A DNA stretch of 64,000 bases from Angiostrongylus vasorum (taxonomy: Eukaryota; Nematoda; Chromadorea; Rhabditida; Metastrongylidae): positions 534,302 to 598,301 of the forward strand of contig JADANN010000218.1 in NCBI GenBank assembly GCA_018806985.1, in the 5' to 3' direction. The translations under genes were made by a program, and so were the position numbers. Of this stretch, positions 49,663-62,277 are shown in pieces; the stretch's first letter is position 1, and every line of letters begins with the position of its first letter. The notes below the pieces were generated by a model, which did no database searches, had not been told where the DNA came from, and saw nothing but the letters and a program-made list of their open reading frames with translations.

Positions 49663-52600
49663 AAGAAAAATGTTATTTCCAAAAATTCTTTGGTTGTGCA
49701 AAACAGTCAGCAACATTTTTTTGGCGTCATGAATCACTTCCATAGTCGTCACCATATTTGTCTTCAAATATCGTTCATTAATGCGACCACACGTTTTTTT
49801 TCTCTTTCGAAGGTTATTGAAGCGAATCGGGACATTTCACGCCAGTGAATCCAGTTTCTTAGGACTTCGCCTAAAAAATGACCTCTATTTTGTCAATTTT
49901 CACACCTTGTCAGTTACCGTACACCGGTGGCGGTCGGCTCCGCTATCGGTTACACTTCGACGGTGTCGACGAACTGCTGTAGTTGGTGTTTTTTCGTCGC
50001 AAATCTTTACGCCAACGTCGACACGCAACTCCTAAACAATTGCGTGTGATAAATAGCGATAAAAAAGAAGAAAAATGACGGCGACTTGTTGTCATTGCTG
50101 AACGAACGGCAACCGAATCGCTATTATTACACTGTGACGAAAAATTTAGGCGGCCGGAAGTTTCACTAAAACTAGTGACGATTGTTGTTGTTCACGGGCC
50201 AGCTTAACACGCACCTGGAAACCATGATCTATATCGAATAGGTTGCGCAGATATGTTGCGATAAGATTGAACGTAATCAACCCGAAGCTCTGTTAAAATG
50301 TTTTTCTCAGTTACTAACACTTTTACTTCTGCTACTCATTCTCTAAATGTTTCATCGATGGATGTGGGTGTACGCGGAAGTCGAACTATGACAACAAATG
50401 AAGAGTTCTTATCCTAATAGAGACACTGAAGCTGAGAAAATGTCGGACATAACTATGTGGATGCCTATCTAAGATTAAACCTGCGTTTTAGTAGAGCCTT
50501 TGGGCCGCCTGTGGGAACAATCTCCGCTGTAATAATAGTGAATGGAAATCAAAGAAAAATTCTGGCACAATCTACGTCATTTGAGGTAACGAAATCCACC
50601 GACTTGCTCTTGAAACTTAAGACCATCCAGATGTTAATTACTCTTAAGTGGTTCACCACTTTACCGTTCCTGTGAGGTCTCTCTGAGTGTTAAAAATACG
50701 ATACACACAAAAAGAAAGAAGTTTGCCTTTCTAATAGGGTCACTAAAAGCGATTTGTAGTTATACATATTTATTTCGAATCCACTCATAATGACTAACTA
50801 CTTCAAAGTGTTGCCTTCCCGAAGAAACTAGCCTAAGCTCCAAGTGGTCGATGCTTTCTGATTCTCATTTATCGACAACTACATGCAGTGACAAGCTGGA
50901 GACATCAGAACAATCAAAACTTGCAAATTCAGGAAGACAGTGAAACTTATCCAAAATATGAGATCAGAGTAAAAACCCGCCGAACCTACACCATTTATCA
51001 TGAATGCGACCACTACTTAGGTTTCAAAATACTCTTATTAGCAATACTAATAATCACCTATTACTGCTAGTAATGCTATTAGTAATTGTTACAACTTTTA
51101 TCATATCGAACTAGAAGATGTTGTTTATTCACGTAGTTCATTTTCCTTGTAAGAAAAGAGCAAAAAATATTGCGAAATATCTATGACAGAGGCCTATGAT
51201 GACAGAATTCAGAAATTGATCTCGATCTTAGTGAAAGGAAATTAAAGGATGGAAATGGGAATCAATAAATCGTCAAAAACAATCACGGTGAGCTATAAGT
51301 CAGTCGGTGAACAAAAAAGCCATGAACAAAAGAGAAAGCGAATGACAGCATGGAAACATGACAGATAGATGGAACTTATTTGTGAAAAAAAGCTTAGGAA
51401 TCGAATTTATCTACGACCAAAGAAATATTGGGAAAACCGATAATATAAGAGTTAATAACAAAAAATAATATGAGTATGGAAACTTAAAAGGAGTTCAAAG
51501 AAGGTTAGGAAGGGCCCAAAAGTTGAATAAATGGGAGAAAAATATGAAGAACGATATTGAACTAAAATAGAAGAATAGCTATGAAGTATGAGCTGGGTGA
51601 AAAATAAATGAATGAATGAAAAACAAGAGGTAAGAGTATTTAAAAAACATAAAGTAACCATTACAAAGAACAGAATCCAGGAAATTGACAATAGTGTAGC
51701 GTCTTTTATTGCAGCTGATTTTGGGCGCGACGCATTGTCTGCATCACACTGGAGTCCAGGAATCCCATTAGGATCCAGTAGTGGTTTTGCGAATTTCATG
51801 AGGAAACAATCGATCCCGGAGTTTTGTCCTACTTGTTTAACAATTTCCTACAAGATCTACGTAATGTAGAAAAGCTACATGAAGCGTTTTTACAAGTCTT
51901 TTTTTTATACCCAGTACTAATAAGCCATTCTTTTCCACACCAACTGAAAACGTACCATGTTCTAGAATTCGGCACATATGTAGGAAGGACTCATAAGACT
52001 TCAAATGGAAATTTATAATTTTTTCCATAATTATTCTAAAAAGCTAATATAATCGTATGGCTTATACGTCATCGTCGAAGCACTGGAAAAAATTAATTCA
52101 TATAAATGTACTGCTTAATTGACTTGCTAACCCTAGGTTGTTATAACTTTTATTCTGATAACATTACCTTATCATTGGAACAGCACATAAATTATTCATG
52201 CCAAGGTTAAATGGAAGTCGCCTTGCGGAATTGTTACTTCAATTCTAATCGCGTCTGTAGGTGATGGATGATGCTTGCAAAATTTACTATGCTTCTCTTT
52301 TTAAGCTCATTTTCCGATTTCCTCTCATGAACACTCAGTCCGGTAATACGACGATCGAAGAACAGTCATGAACTTCTCGTTTAGTGTCGTTTGTGAACAA
52401 AAAGACCGATTTTTCTTGGAGTCCAAAAGGCATTTGTAAAAAGAGTAGTACAGAGTGAGTAGAATTACAGTAGTGGAAGTAATGAGTATTCTTTGTCTTT
52501 TGCGACTACGCCAGAATAGATTCATCACAGAGTATGGATGGCTGCAATTTATCAAATCCATATAAACAACAAAAATTTTGAAGCGTATTCGGCAAGAAAT

Positions 52601-52796
52601 GCCGGTTCATGAAAAAAAGACCTTCTGGGATATAGTGATGGTTTGAATGTGTGGGAAGTTCGAAGCAGAGGTCTGGAGTTCATATGCATCTGACTCTAAA
52701 TACCTTTTCCGCACACATTTAGATTGTTTATGTGGTTATGTGTTATGTCCACGTAAGTGATCCATTCTGCACATCATTGACGACTAAGCGACTTGG

Positions 52797-52905
52797 TCTC
52801 CTGAGGTCTGCACGGAAAGACGGCATCATGTAATCTTGGATTTTCCACCCATGCGGTAGGTTGGCTGGCCGACTTCCTTTCAACTAAAGGGAGATTTTTG
52901 CAATC
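52797..52905. repeat. Possible diverged copy of repeat family C
   Basis: CCTGAGGTCTGCAC, CACCCATGCGG and AAAGGGAGATTT occur in the same order as GAGGTCAGCC, CACCCATGTGG and AGAGGGAGATTT at 27.6 kb. Similarity is patchy. Confidence 0.3.
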
Positions 52906-55900
52906 GTGAACAAAAAACTATCCGCATTATTTTACCGTTGCCTCGATGAGCAGACTCGAATTTGTTATAACAGCACCTTCATGACATCCAGTATTTTAGC
53001 AGGTTTCGCCTTTTTTGAGAGCCATGGAAGATCAAGCTGGTTAAAACTTAGTCGACCTAATGTCTCCATACAAGTCTGGGAGATTAGTATCCACCAACAA
53101 GTAGTAGACTCATAGAAAATGGTGAACACGTGATGAAGCTGTTTTGCTTCTTCTTTTTTGGCGACTGAAATTAAGGTGCCGAGTTTTTTCTGCCGTGGTT
53201 ACGGAAGCATTTGGTTGAATAGATTACGATAAACTTAATTATTCTACGCTCTGAAAAAATGCAAAAATGCGACAAATAACAGTAATCATGAACAAATAAA
53301 TTGTGTAATTCGTGTGCCCTCATTGAGAAAACGGTAATTATTGATCAATACCAAGGTTAATAGGAAGTCGATCTATGCAGCTACAACCAGCAAAATCAGC
53401 TGCCTACGGAGCACCCTAATAGAGCGATCTCTTACCGGTTAGTCGCGAGGTAACGTGGCGCGTCGAGTGACAAATAGGGGCTAATCGAGCACAAAAACGA
53501 CCTTTGGGTACGCATCTGAGGCGAACGCTGCTGCCCGCACGTCGTGAGGCGAACGGTACCGCCTGCACCTTGTCACTGAGGGGAACGGTGGGGCACGCAC
53601 GTCGCCTCTGGGGCGAACTCTGCTGCCCGCACTTCGCATCTGCAGCGGAATAGGCTACCCGCACCGTTTCTCTGAGGCGTACCGTGCTGTCAACACTTGG
53701 CCACTAAAGCAAACGGTGCTGCTCGCACATCGCCTCTTAGGCAAACGGTGCTTCCCACACTACGCTACTGAGGCGAAACAGGCTACCCGTACCTTGTCTC
53801 TGTTGGGAGTGGTGCTGCCCGCAATTCTCCACTTAGTCGAACAGTGGTGCCCGCACATCGCATCTGAGGGCAACAGTGCTGCCAGCACTTCGCCTTTGAC
53901 GCGAAACAGGCATCCCGCACCTTGTCTCTGTTGAGAACGGTGCTGCCCTCACTTCTCCTCTGTTACGAATGGTGCTGCCCGCATTTCTCTGCTTAGTCGA
54001 AGGGCGCTGCCCGCTCTTCGCTTCTGAGGCAACACTGCTGCGAGCACTTCGCCTTTGAGGCGAAACAGGCTACCCGCACCTAATCTTTGTTGCGAATGGT
54101 GCTGCCCGCACCTTTCCACTGAGTCGAACAGTGCTGCGCGCACTTCGCATCTGAGGCAACAGTGCTGCCCAGCACTTCGCCTTTGAGGGCGAAACAGGCT
54201 ACCCGCACCTTGTCTCTGTTGCGAACGGTGCTGCCCTCACTTCTCCTCTGTTGCGAATGGTGCTGCCCGCAATTCTCCACTTAGTAGAACGGTGGTGCCC
54301 GCACTTCGCCTTTGAGGCGAAACAGGCTACCCGCACCTAATCTCTGTTGCGAATGGTGCTGCCCTCACTTCTCCTCTGTTGCTAATGGTGCTGCCCTCAC
54401 TTCTCCTCTGTTGTGAATGGTGCTGCCCACACTTCACACTTAGTCGTACGGTGGTGCCCGCACCTCGCCTTTGAGGCGAAACAGTCTACCCGCACCTTGT
54501 CTCTGTTGCGAATGGTGCTGCCCTCACTTCTCCCTCTGTTGCTAATGGTGCTGCCCTCACTTCTCCTTCGAGGCGGAACAGGCTAGCCGCGCCTTGTCTC
54601 TATTGCGAACGGTGCTGCAATCACTTCTCCTCCGCTGTGAATGGTGCTGCCCGCAATTCTCCACTTAGTAGAACGGTGGTGCCCGCACTTCGCCTTTGAG
54701 GCGAAACAGGCTACCCGCACCTTGTCTCTGTTGCGAATGGTGCTGCCCGCAATTCTCTGCTTAGTCGAACGGCGCTGCCCGCTCTTCGCTTCTGAGGCAA
54801 CAGTGCTGCCAGCACTTCGCCTTTGAGGGCGAAACAGGCATACCCGCACCTTGTCTCTGTTGAGAACGGTGCTGCCCTCACTTTTCCTCTGTTGCGAATG
54901 GTGCTGCCCGCACTCTCCACTTAGTAGCACGGTGGTGCCCGCACTTCGCCTTTGAGGCGAAACAGGCTACCCGCACCTTGTCTCTGTTGCGAATGGTGCT
55001 GCCCGCACTTCTCCTGCTTAGTCGAACGGCGCTGCTCGCTCTTCGCTTCTGAGGCAACAGTGCTGCCCAGCACTTCGCCTTTGAGGGCGAAACAGGCTAC
55101 CCGCACCTTGTCTCTGTTGAGAACGGTGCTGCCCTCACTTTTCCTCTGTTGCGAATGGTGCTGCCCGCACTTCTCCACTTAGTGCGAACGGTGGTGCCCG
55201 CACTTCGCCTTTGAGGCGAAACAGGCTACCCGCACCTTGTCTCTGTTGCGAATGGTGCTGCCCTGCACTTCTCCTGCTTAGTCGAACGGTGCTGCCCGCT
55301 CTTCGCTTCTGAGGCAACAGTGCTGCCAGCACTTCGCCTTTGAGGCGAAACAGGCTACCCGCACCTTATCTTTGTTGCGAATGGTGCTGCCCGCACCTTT
55401 CTCCACTGAGTCCAACAGTGGTGCGCGCACATCGCATCTGAGGCAACATTTCTGCCAGCACTTCGCCTTTGAGGCGAAACAGGCTACCCGCACCTTGTCT
55501 CTGTTGCGAATGGTGCTGCCCATCACTTCTCCCTCTGCTGTGAATGGTGCTGCCCGCACTTCTCCACTTAGTCGAACGGTGGTGCCCGCACTTCGCCTTT
55601 GAGGCGAAACAGGCTACCCCGCACCTTGTCTCTGTTGCGAATGGTGCTGCCCGCACTTCTCCTCTGTTGCGAAATGGTGCTGCCCGCACTTCTCCCTTTG
55701 AGGCAACAGTGCTGCCAGCACTTCGCCTTTGAGGCGAAACAGGCTCCCGCACCTTGTCTCTGTTGCGAACGGTGCTGCCCTCACTTCTCCTCTGTTGCGA
55801 ATGGTGCTGCCCGCAATTCTCCACTTAGTCGAACGGTGGTACCCGCACATCGCACCTGAGGCAACAGTGCTGCCAGCACTTCGCCTTTGAGGCGAAACAG

Positions 55901-57734
55901 GCTACCCGCACCTAATCTTCTGTTGCGAATGGTGCTGCCCCTCACTTCTCCTCTGTTGCTAATGGTGCTGCCCCTCACTTCTCCTCTGTTGCGAATGGTG
56001 CTGCCCGCACTTCTCCACTTAGTCGAACGGTGGTGCCCGCACCTCGCCTTTGAGGCGAAACAGGCTACCCGCACCTTGTCTCTGTTGCGAATGGTGCTGC
56101 CCTCACTTCTCCTCTGTTGCTAATGGTGCTGCCCTCACTTCTCCTTCGAGGCGGAACAGGCTAGCCGCACCTTGTCTCTATTGCGAACGGTGCTGCAATC
56201 ACTTCTCCTCCGCTGTGAATGCTGCTGCCCGCAATTCTCCACTTAGTAGAACGATGGTGCCCGCACCTCGCCTTTGAGGCGAAACAGGCTACCCGCACCT
56301 TGTCTCTGTTACGAATGGTGCTGCCCGCACTTCTACACTTACTCGTACGGTGGTGCCCGCACCTCGCCTTTGAGGCGAAACAGGCTACCCGCACCTTGTC
56401 TCTGTTGCGAATGGTGCTGCCTTCACTTCTCCTCTGTTGCGAATGGTGCTGCCCGCACTTCGCCTTTGAGGCGAAACAGACCACCCGCACCTTGTCTCTG
56501 TTGCGAACGGTGCTGCCCGCACTTTTCCACTGAGTCGAACAGTGGTGCGCGCACATCGCATCTGAGGCAATATTTCTGCCAGCACTTCGCCTTTGAGGCG
56601 AAACAGGCAACCCGCACCTTGTCTCTGTTGAGAACGGTGCTGCCCGCAATTCTCCACTTAGTCGAAAGGTGGTACCCGCACATCGCATCTGAGGCAACAG
56701 TGCTGCCAGCACTTCGCCTTTGAGGCGAAACAGGCTACCCGCACCTAATCTTCGTTGCGAATGGTGCTGCCCTCACTTCTCCTCTGTTGCTAATGGTGCT
56801 GCCCTCACTTCTCCTCTGTTGCGAATGGTGCTGCCCGCAATTCTCCACTTAGTCGAACGGTGGTACCCGCACATCGCATCTGAGGCAACAGTGCTGCCAG
56901 CACTTCGCCTTTGAGGCGAAACAGGCTATCCCGCACCTTGTCTCTGTTGAGAACGGTGCTGCCCTCACTTCTCCTCTGTTGCGAATGGTGCTGCCCGCAT
57001 TTCTCTACTTAGTCGAAGGGCGCTGCCCGCTCTTCGCTTCTGAGGCAACACTGCTGCGAGCACTTCGCCTTTGAGGCGAAACAGGCTACCCGCACCTAAT
57101 CTTTGTTGCGAATGGTGCTGCCCGCACCTTTCCACTGAGTCCAACAGTGGTGCGCGCACATCGCATCTGAGGCAACAGTGCTGCCAGCACTTCGCCTTTG
57201 AGGCGAAACAGGCTACCCGCACCTAATCTTTGTTGCGAATGGTGCTGCCCTCACTTCTCCTCTGTTGCTAATGGTGCTGCCCTCACTTCTCCTCTGTTGT
57301 GAATGGTGCTGCCCACACTTCTACACTTAGTCGTACGGTGGTGCCCGCACCTCGCCTTTGAGGCGAAACATTCTACCCGCACCTTGTCTCTGTTGCGAAT
57401 GGTGCTGCCCTCACTTCTCCTCTGTTGCTAATGGTGCTGCCCTCACTTCTCCTTCGAGGCGGAACAGGCTAGCCGCACCTTGTCTCTATTGCGAACGGTG
57501 CTGCCATCACTTCTCCTCCGCTGTGAATGGTGCTGCCCGCAATTCTCCACTTAGTAGAACGGTGGTGCCCGCACTTCGCCTTTGAGGCGAAACAGGCTAC
57601 CCGCACCTAATCTTTGTTGCGAATGGTGCTGCCCTCACTTCTCCTCTGTTGCTAATGGTGCTGCCCTCACTTCTCCTCTGTTGTGAATGGTGCTGCCCAC
57701 ACTTCTACACTTAGTCGTACGGTGGTGCCCGCAC

Positions 57735-58631
57735 TTCGCCTTTGAGGCGAAACAGGCTACCCGCACCTTGTCTCTGTTGCGAATGGTGCTGCCTTCACTT
57801 CTCCTCTGTTGCGAATGGTGCTGCCCGCACTTCGCCTTCGAGGCGGAACAGGCTAGCCGCACCTTGTCTCTATTGCGAACGGTGCTGCCATCACTTCTCC
57901 TCTGCTGTGAATGGTGCTGCCCGCAATTCTCCACTTAGTAGAACGGTGGTGCCCGCACTTCGCCTTTGAGGCGAAACAGGCTACCCGCACCTTGTCTCTG
58001 TTGCGAATGGTGCTGCCTTCACTTCTCCTCTGTTGCGAATGGTGCTGCCCGCACTTCGCCTTCGAGGCGGAACAGGCTAGCCGCACCTTGTCTCTATTGC
58101 GAACGGTGCTGCAATCACTTCTCCTCTGCTGTGAATGGTGCTGCCCGCAATTCTCCACTTAGTAGAACGGTGGTGCCCGCACTTCGCCTTTGAGGCGAAA
58201 CAGGCTACCCGCACCTTGTCTCTGTTGCGAATGGTGCTGCCTTCACTTCTCCTCTGTTGCGAATGGTGCTGCCCGCACTTCGCCTTCGAGGCGGAACAGG
58301 CTAGCCGCACCTTGTCTCTATTGCGAACGGTGCTGCAATCACTTCTCCTCTGCTGTGAATGGTGCTGCCCGCAATTCTCCACTTAGTAGAACGGTGGTGC
58401 CCGCACTTCGCCTTTGAGGCGAAACAGGCTACCCGCACCTTGTCTCTGTTGCGAATGGTGCTGCCCTTCACTTCTCCTCTGTTGCGAATGGTGCTGCCCG
58501 CACTTCGCCTTTGAGGCGAAACAGGCTACCCGCACCTTGTCTCTGTTGCGAACGGTGCTGCCATCACTTCTCCTCTGCTGCGAATGGTGCTGCCCGCAAT
58601 TCTCCACTTAGTCGAACGGTGGTGCCCGCAC
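57735..58631. repeat. 224-bp higher-order repeat, four tandem units
   Basis: Units start at 57735, 57959, 58183 and 58407, spaced 224 bp (7 x 32). Units 2 and 3 appear identical. Unit 1 differs at least by CCATC versus CAATC. Unit 4 is 225 bp with one extra C and several monomer substitutions. Confidence 0.92.
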
Positions 58632-61600
58632 TTCGCCTTTGAGGCGAAACAGGCTACCCGCACCTTGTCTCTGTTGCGAATGGTGCTGCCCTCACTTCTC
58701 CTCTGTGCAACAGTGCTGCCAGCACTTCGCCTTTGAGGGCGAAACAGGCTACCCGCACCTTGTCTCTGTTGCGAATGGTGCTGCCCTGCACTTTCTCCGC
58801 TTAGTCGAACGGTGCTGCCCGCACTTCGCCTCTGAGGCGAACAGTGCTGCCCAGCACTTCGCCTTTGAGGCGAAACAGGCTACCCGCACCTAATGTCTCT
58901 GTTGCGAATGGTGCTGCCCGCACTTCTCCACTTAGTCGAACGGTGGTGCTCGCACATCGCATCTGAGGCAACAGTGCTGCCAGCACTTCGCCTTTGAGGC
59001 GAAACAGGCTACCCGCACCTTGTCTCTGTTGCGAAATGGTGCTGCCCTCACTTCTCCTCTGTTGCGAATGGTGCTGCCCGCACTTCTACACTTAGTCGTA
59101 CGGTGGTGCCCGCACTTCGCCTTTGAGGCGAAACAGGCTACCCGCACCTTGTCTCTGTTGCGAATGGTGCTGCCCTCACTTCTCCTCTGTTGCGAATGGT
59201 GCTGCCCGCACTTCGCCTTTGAGGCGAAACAGGCTACCCGCACCTTGTCTCTGTTGCGAATGGTGCTGCCCTCACTTCTCCTCTGTGTCGAACGGTGCTG
59301 CCCGCACATCGCATCTGAGTCGAACGGTGGTGCCCGCACTTCGCCTTTGAGGCGAAACAGGCTACCCGCACCCTAATCTCTGTTGCGAATGGTGCTGCCC
59401 GCACTTCTCCACTGAGTCGAACGGTGGTGCACGCACATCGCATCTGAGGCAACAGTGCTGCCAGCACTTCGCCTTTGAGGCGAAACAGGCTACCCGCACC
59501 TAATCTTTGTTGCGAATGGTGCTGCCCTCACTTCTCCTCTGTTGCGAATGGTGCTGCCCGCACTTCGCCTTTCGAGGCGGAAACAGGCTAGCCGCACCTT
59601 GTCTCTGTTGCGAACGGTGCTGCCCATCACTTCTCCTCTGCTGTGAATGGTGCTGCCCGCAATTCTCCACTTAGTAGAACGGTGGTGCCCGCACTTCGCC
59701 TTTGAGGCGAAACAGGCTACCCGCACCTTGTCTCTGTTGCGAATGGTGCTGCCCTCACTTCTCCTCTGTTGCGAATGGTGCTGCCCGCACTTCGCCTTCG
59801 AGGCGGAAACAGGCTAGCCGCACCTTGTCTCTATTTGCGAACGGTGCTGCCATCACTTCTCCTCTGCTGTGAATGGTGCTGCCCGCAATTCTCACTTAGT
59901 AGAACGGTGGTGCCAGCACTTCGCCTTTGAGGCGAAACAGGCTACCCGCACCTAATCTCTGTTGCGAATGGTGCTGCCCTCACTTCTCCTCTGTTGCTAA
60001 TGGTGCTGCCCTCACTTCTCCTCTGTTGCGAATGGTGCTGCCCACACTTCTACACTTAGTCGTACGGTGGTGCCCTGCACTTCGCCTTTGAGGCGAAACA
60101 GGCTACCCGCACCTTGTCTCTGTTGCGAATGGTGCTGCCCTCACTTCTCCTCTGTTGCTGAATGGTGCTGCCGCACTTCGCCTTTGAGGCGAAACAGGCT
60201 ACCCGCACCTTGTCTCTGTTGCGAACGGTGCTGCCATCACTTCTCCTCTGTTGTGAATGGTGCTGCCCGCACTTCTCCACTTAGTCGAACGGTGGTGCCC
60301 GCACTTCGCCTTTGAGGCGAAACAGGCTACCCGCACCTTGTCTCTGTTGCGAATGGTGCTGCCTTCACTTCTCCTCTGTTGCGAATGGTGCTGCCCGCAC
60401 TTCTGCCTTCGAGGCGAAACAGGCTACCCGCACCTTGTCTCTGTTGCGAACGGTGCTGCCCTCACTTCTCCTCTGTTGCGAATGGTGCTGCCCGCACTTC
60501 GCCTTTGAGGCGAAACAGGCTACCCGCACCTTGTCTCTGTTGCGAACGGTGCTGCCCGCACTTTCTCCACTGAGTCGAACAGTGGTGCTGCCCGCACATC
60601 GCATTTGAGGGCAATGGTGCTGCCAGCACTTCGCCTTTGAGGCGAAACAGGCTACCCGCACCTAATCTTTGTTGCGAATGGTGCTGCCCGCAATTCTCCG
60701 CTTAGTCGAACGGTGGTGCCCGCACTTCGCATCTGAGGGCAACAGTGCTGCCAGCACTTCGCCTTTGAGGGCGAAACAGGCTACCCGCACCTTGTCTCTG
60801 TTGCGAATGGTGCTGCCCGCAATTCTCCACTTAGTCGAACGGTGGTGCCCGCACATCGCATCTGAGGCAACAGTGCTGCCAGCACTTCGCCTTTGAGGCG
60901 AAACAGGCTACCCGCACCTAATCTTCGTTGCGAATGGTGCTGCCCTCACTTCTCCTCTGTTGCTAATGGTGCTGCCCGCAATTCTCCACTTAGTCGAACG
61001 GTGGTACCCGCACATCGCATCTGAGGCAACAGTGCTGCCAGCACTTCGCCTTTGAGGCGAAACAGGCTACCCGCACCTAATCTTTGTTGCGAATGGTGCT
61101 GCCCTCACTTCTCCTCTGTTGCTAATGGTGCTGCCCTCACTTCTCCTCTGTTGTGAATGGTGCTGCCCACACTTCTACACCTAGTCGTACGGTGGTGCCC
61201 GCACCTCGCCTTTGAGGCGAAACATTCTACCCGCACCTTGTCTCTGTTGCGAATGGTGCTGCCCTCACTTCTCCTCTGTTGCTAATGGTGCTGCCCTCAC
61301 TTCTCCTCTGTTGCGAATGGTGCTGCCCGCAATTCTCCACTTAGTCGAACGGTGGTACCCGCACATCGCATCTGAGGGCAACAGTGCTGCCAGCACTTCG
61401 CCTTTGAGGCGAAACAGGCTACCCGCACCTAATCTTCGTTGCGAATGGTGCTGCCCTCACTTCTCCTCTGTTGCGAATGGTGCTGCCCGCACTTCTACCC
61501 ACTTAGTCGTACGGTGGTGCTCCGCACTTCGCCTTTGAGGCGAAACAGGCTACCCGCACCTTGTCTCTGTTGCGAATGGTGCTGCCCTCACTTCTCCTCT

Positions 61601-61794
61601 GTTGCTAATGGTGCTGCCCTCACTTCTCCTCTGTTGCGAATGGTGCTGCCCGCAATTCTCCACTTAGTCGAACGGTGGTACCCGCACATCGCATCTGAGG
61701 GCAACAGTGCTGCCAGCACTTCGCCTTTGAGGCGAAACAGGCTACCCGCACCTAATCTTTGTTGCGAATGGTGCTGCCCTCACTTCTCCTCTGT

Positions 61795-62277
61795 TGTGAA
61801 TGGTGCTGCCCACACTTCTACACTTAGTCAGTACGGTGGTGCCCGCACCTCGCCTTTGAGGCGAAACAGGCTACCCGCACCTTGTCTCTGTTGCGAATGG
61901 TGCTGCCCTCACTTCTCCTCTGTTGCTAATGGTGCTGCCCTCACTTCTCCTCTGTTGTGAATGGTGCTGCCCACACTTCTACACTTAGTCGTACGGTGGT
62001 GCCCGCACCTCGCCTTTGAGGCGAAACAGTCTACCCGCACCTTGTCTCTGTTGCAGAATGGTGCTGCCCTCACTTCTCCTCTGTTGCTAATGGTGCTGCC
62101 CTCACTTCTCCTCTGTTGTGAATGGTGCTGCCCACACTTCTACACTTAGTCGTACGGTGGTGCCCGCACCTCGCCTTTGAGGCGAAACAGTTCTACCCGC
62201 ACCTTGTCTCTGTTGCGAATGGTGCTGCCCTCACTTCTCCTCTGTTGCTAATGGTGCTGCCCTCACTTCTCCTCTGT
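61795..62277. repeat. 161-bp higher-order repeat, three tandem units
   Basis: Units start at 61795, 61956 and 62117 at the TGTGAATGG landmark, spacing 161 bp (5 monomers). A fourth start at 62278 opens a longer variant whose next landmark is 291 bp on. Confidence 0.88.

Larger units (their letters stand above)
48611..53508. other. No confident gene; left flank of the satellite
   Basis: Short ORFs only, including one at 51612-51869 after a TTTTATTGCAG acceptor that I do not recognise. TGATGGATGA occurs at 52262-52271. Confidence 0.5.

Noticed and set aside
1..53400. Hox-linked microRNA (mir-10 type)
   Set aside because: No mir-10-like mature core was seen by eye on either strand. The scan was not exhaustive, and a covariance search would be decisive.
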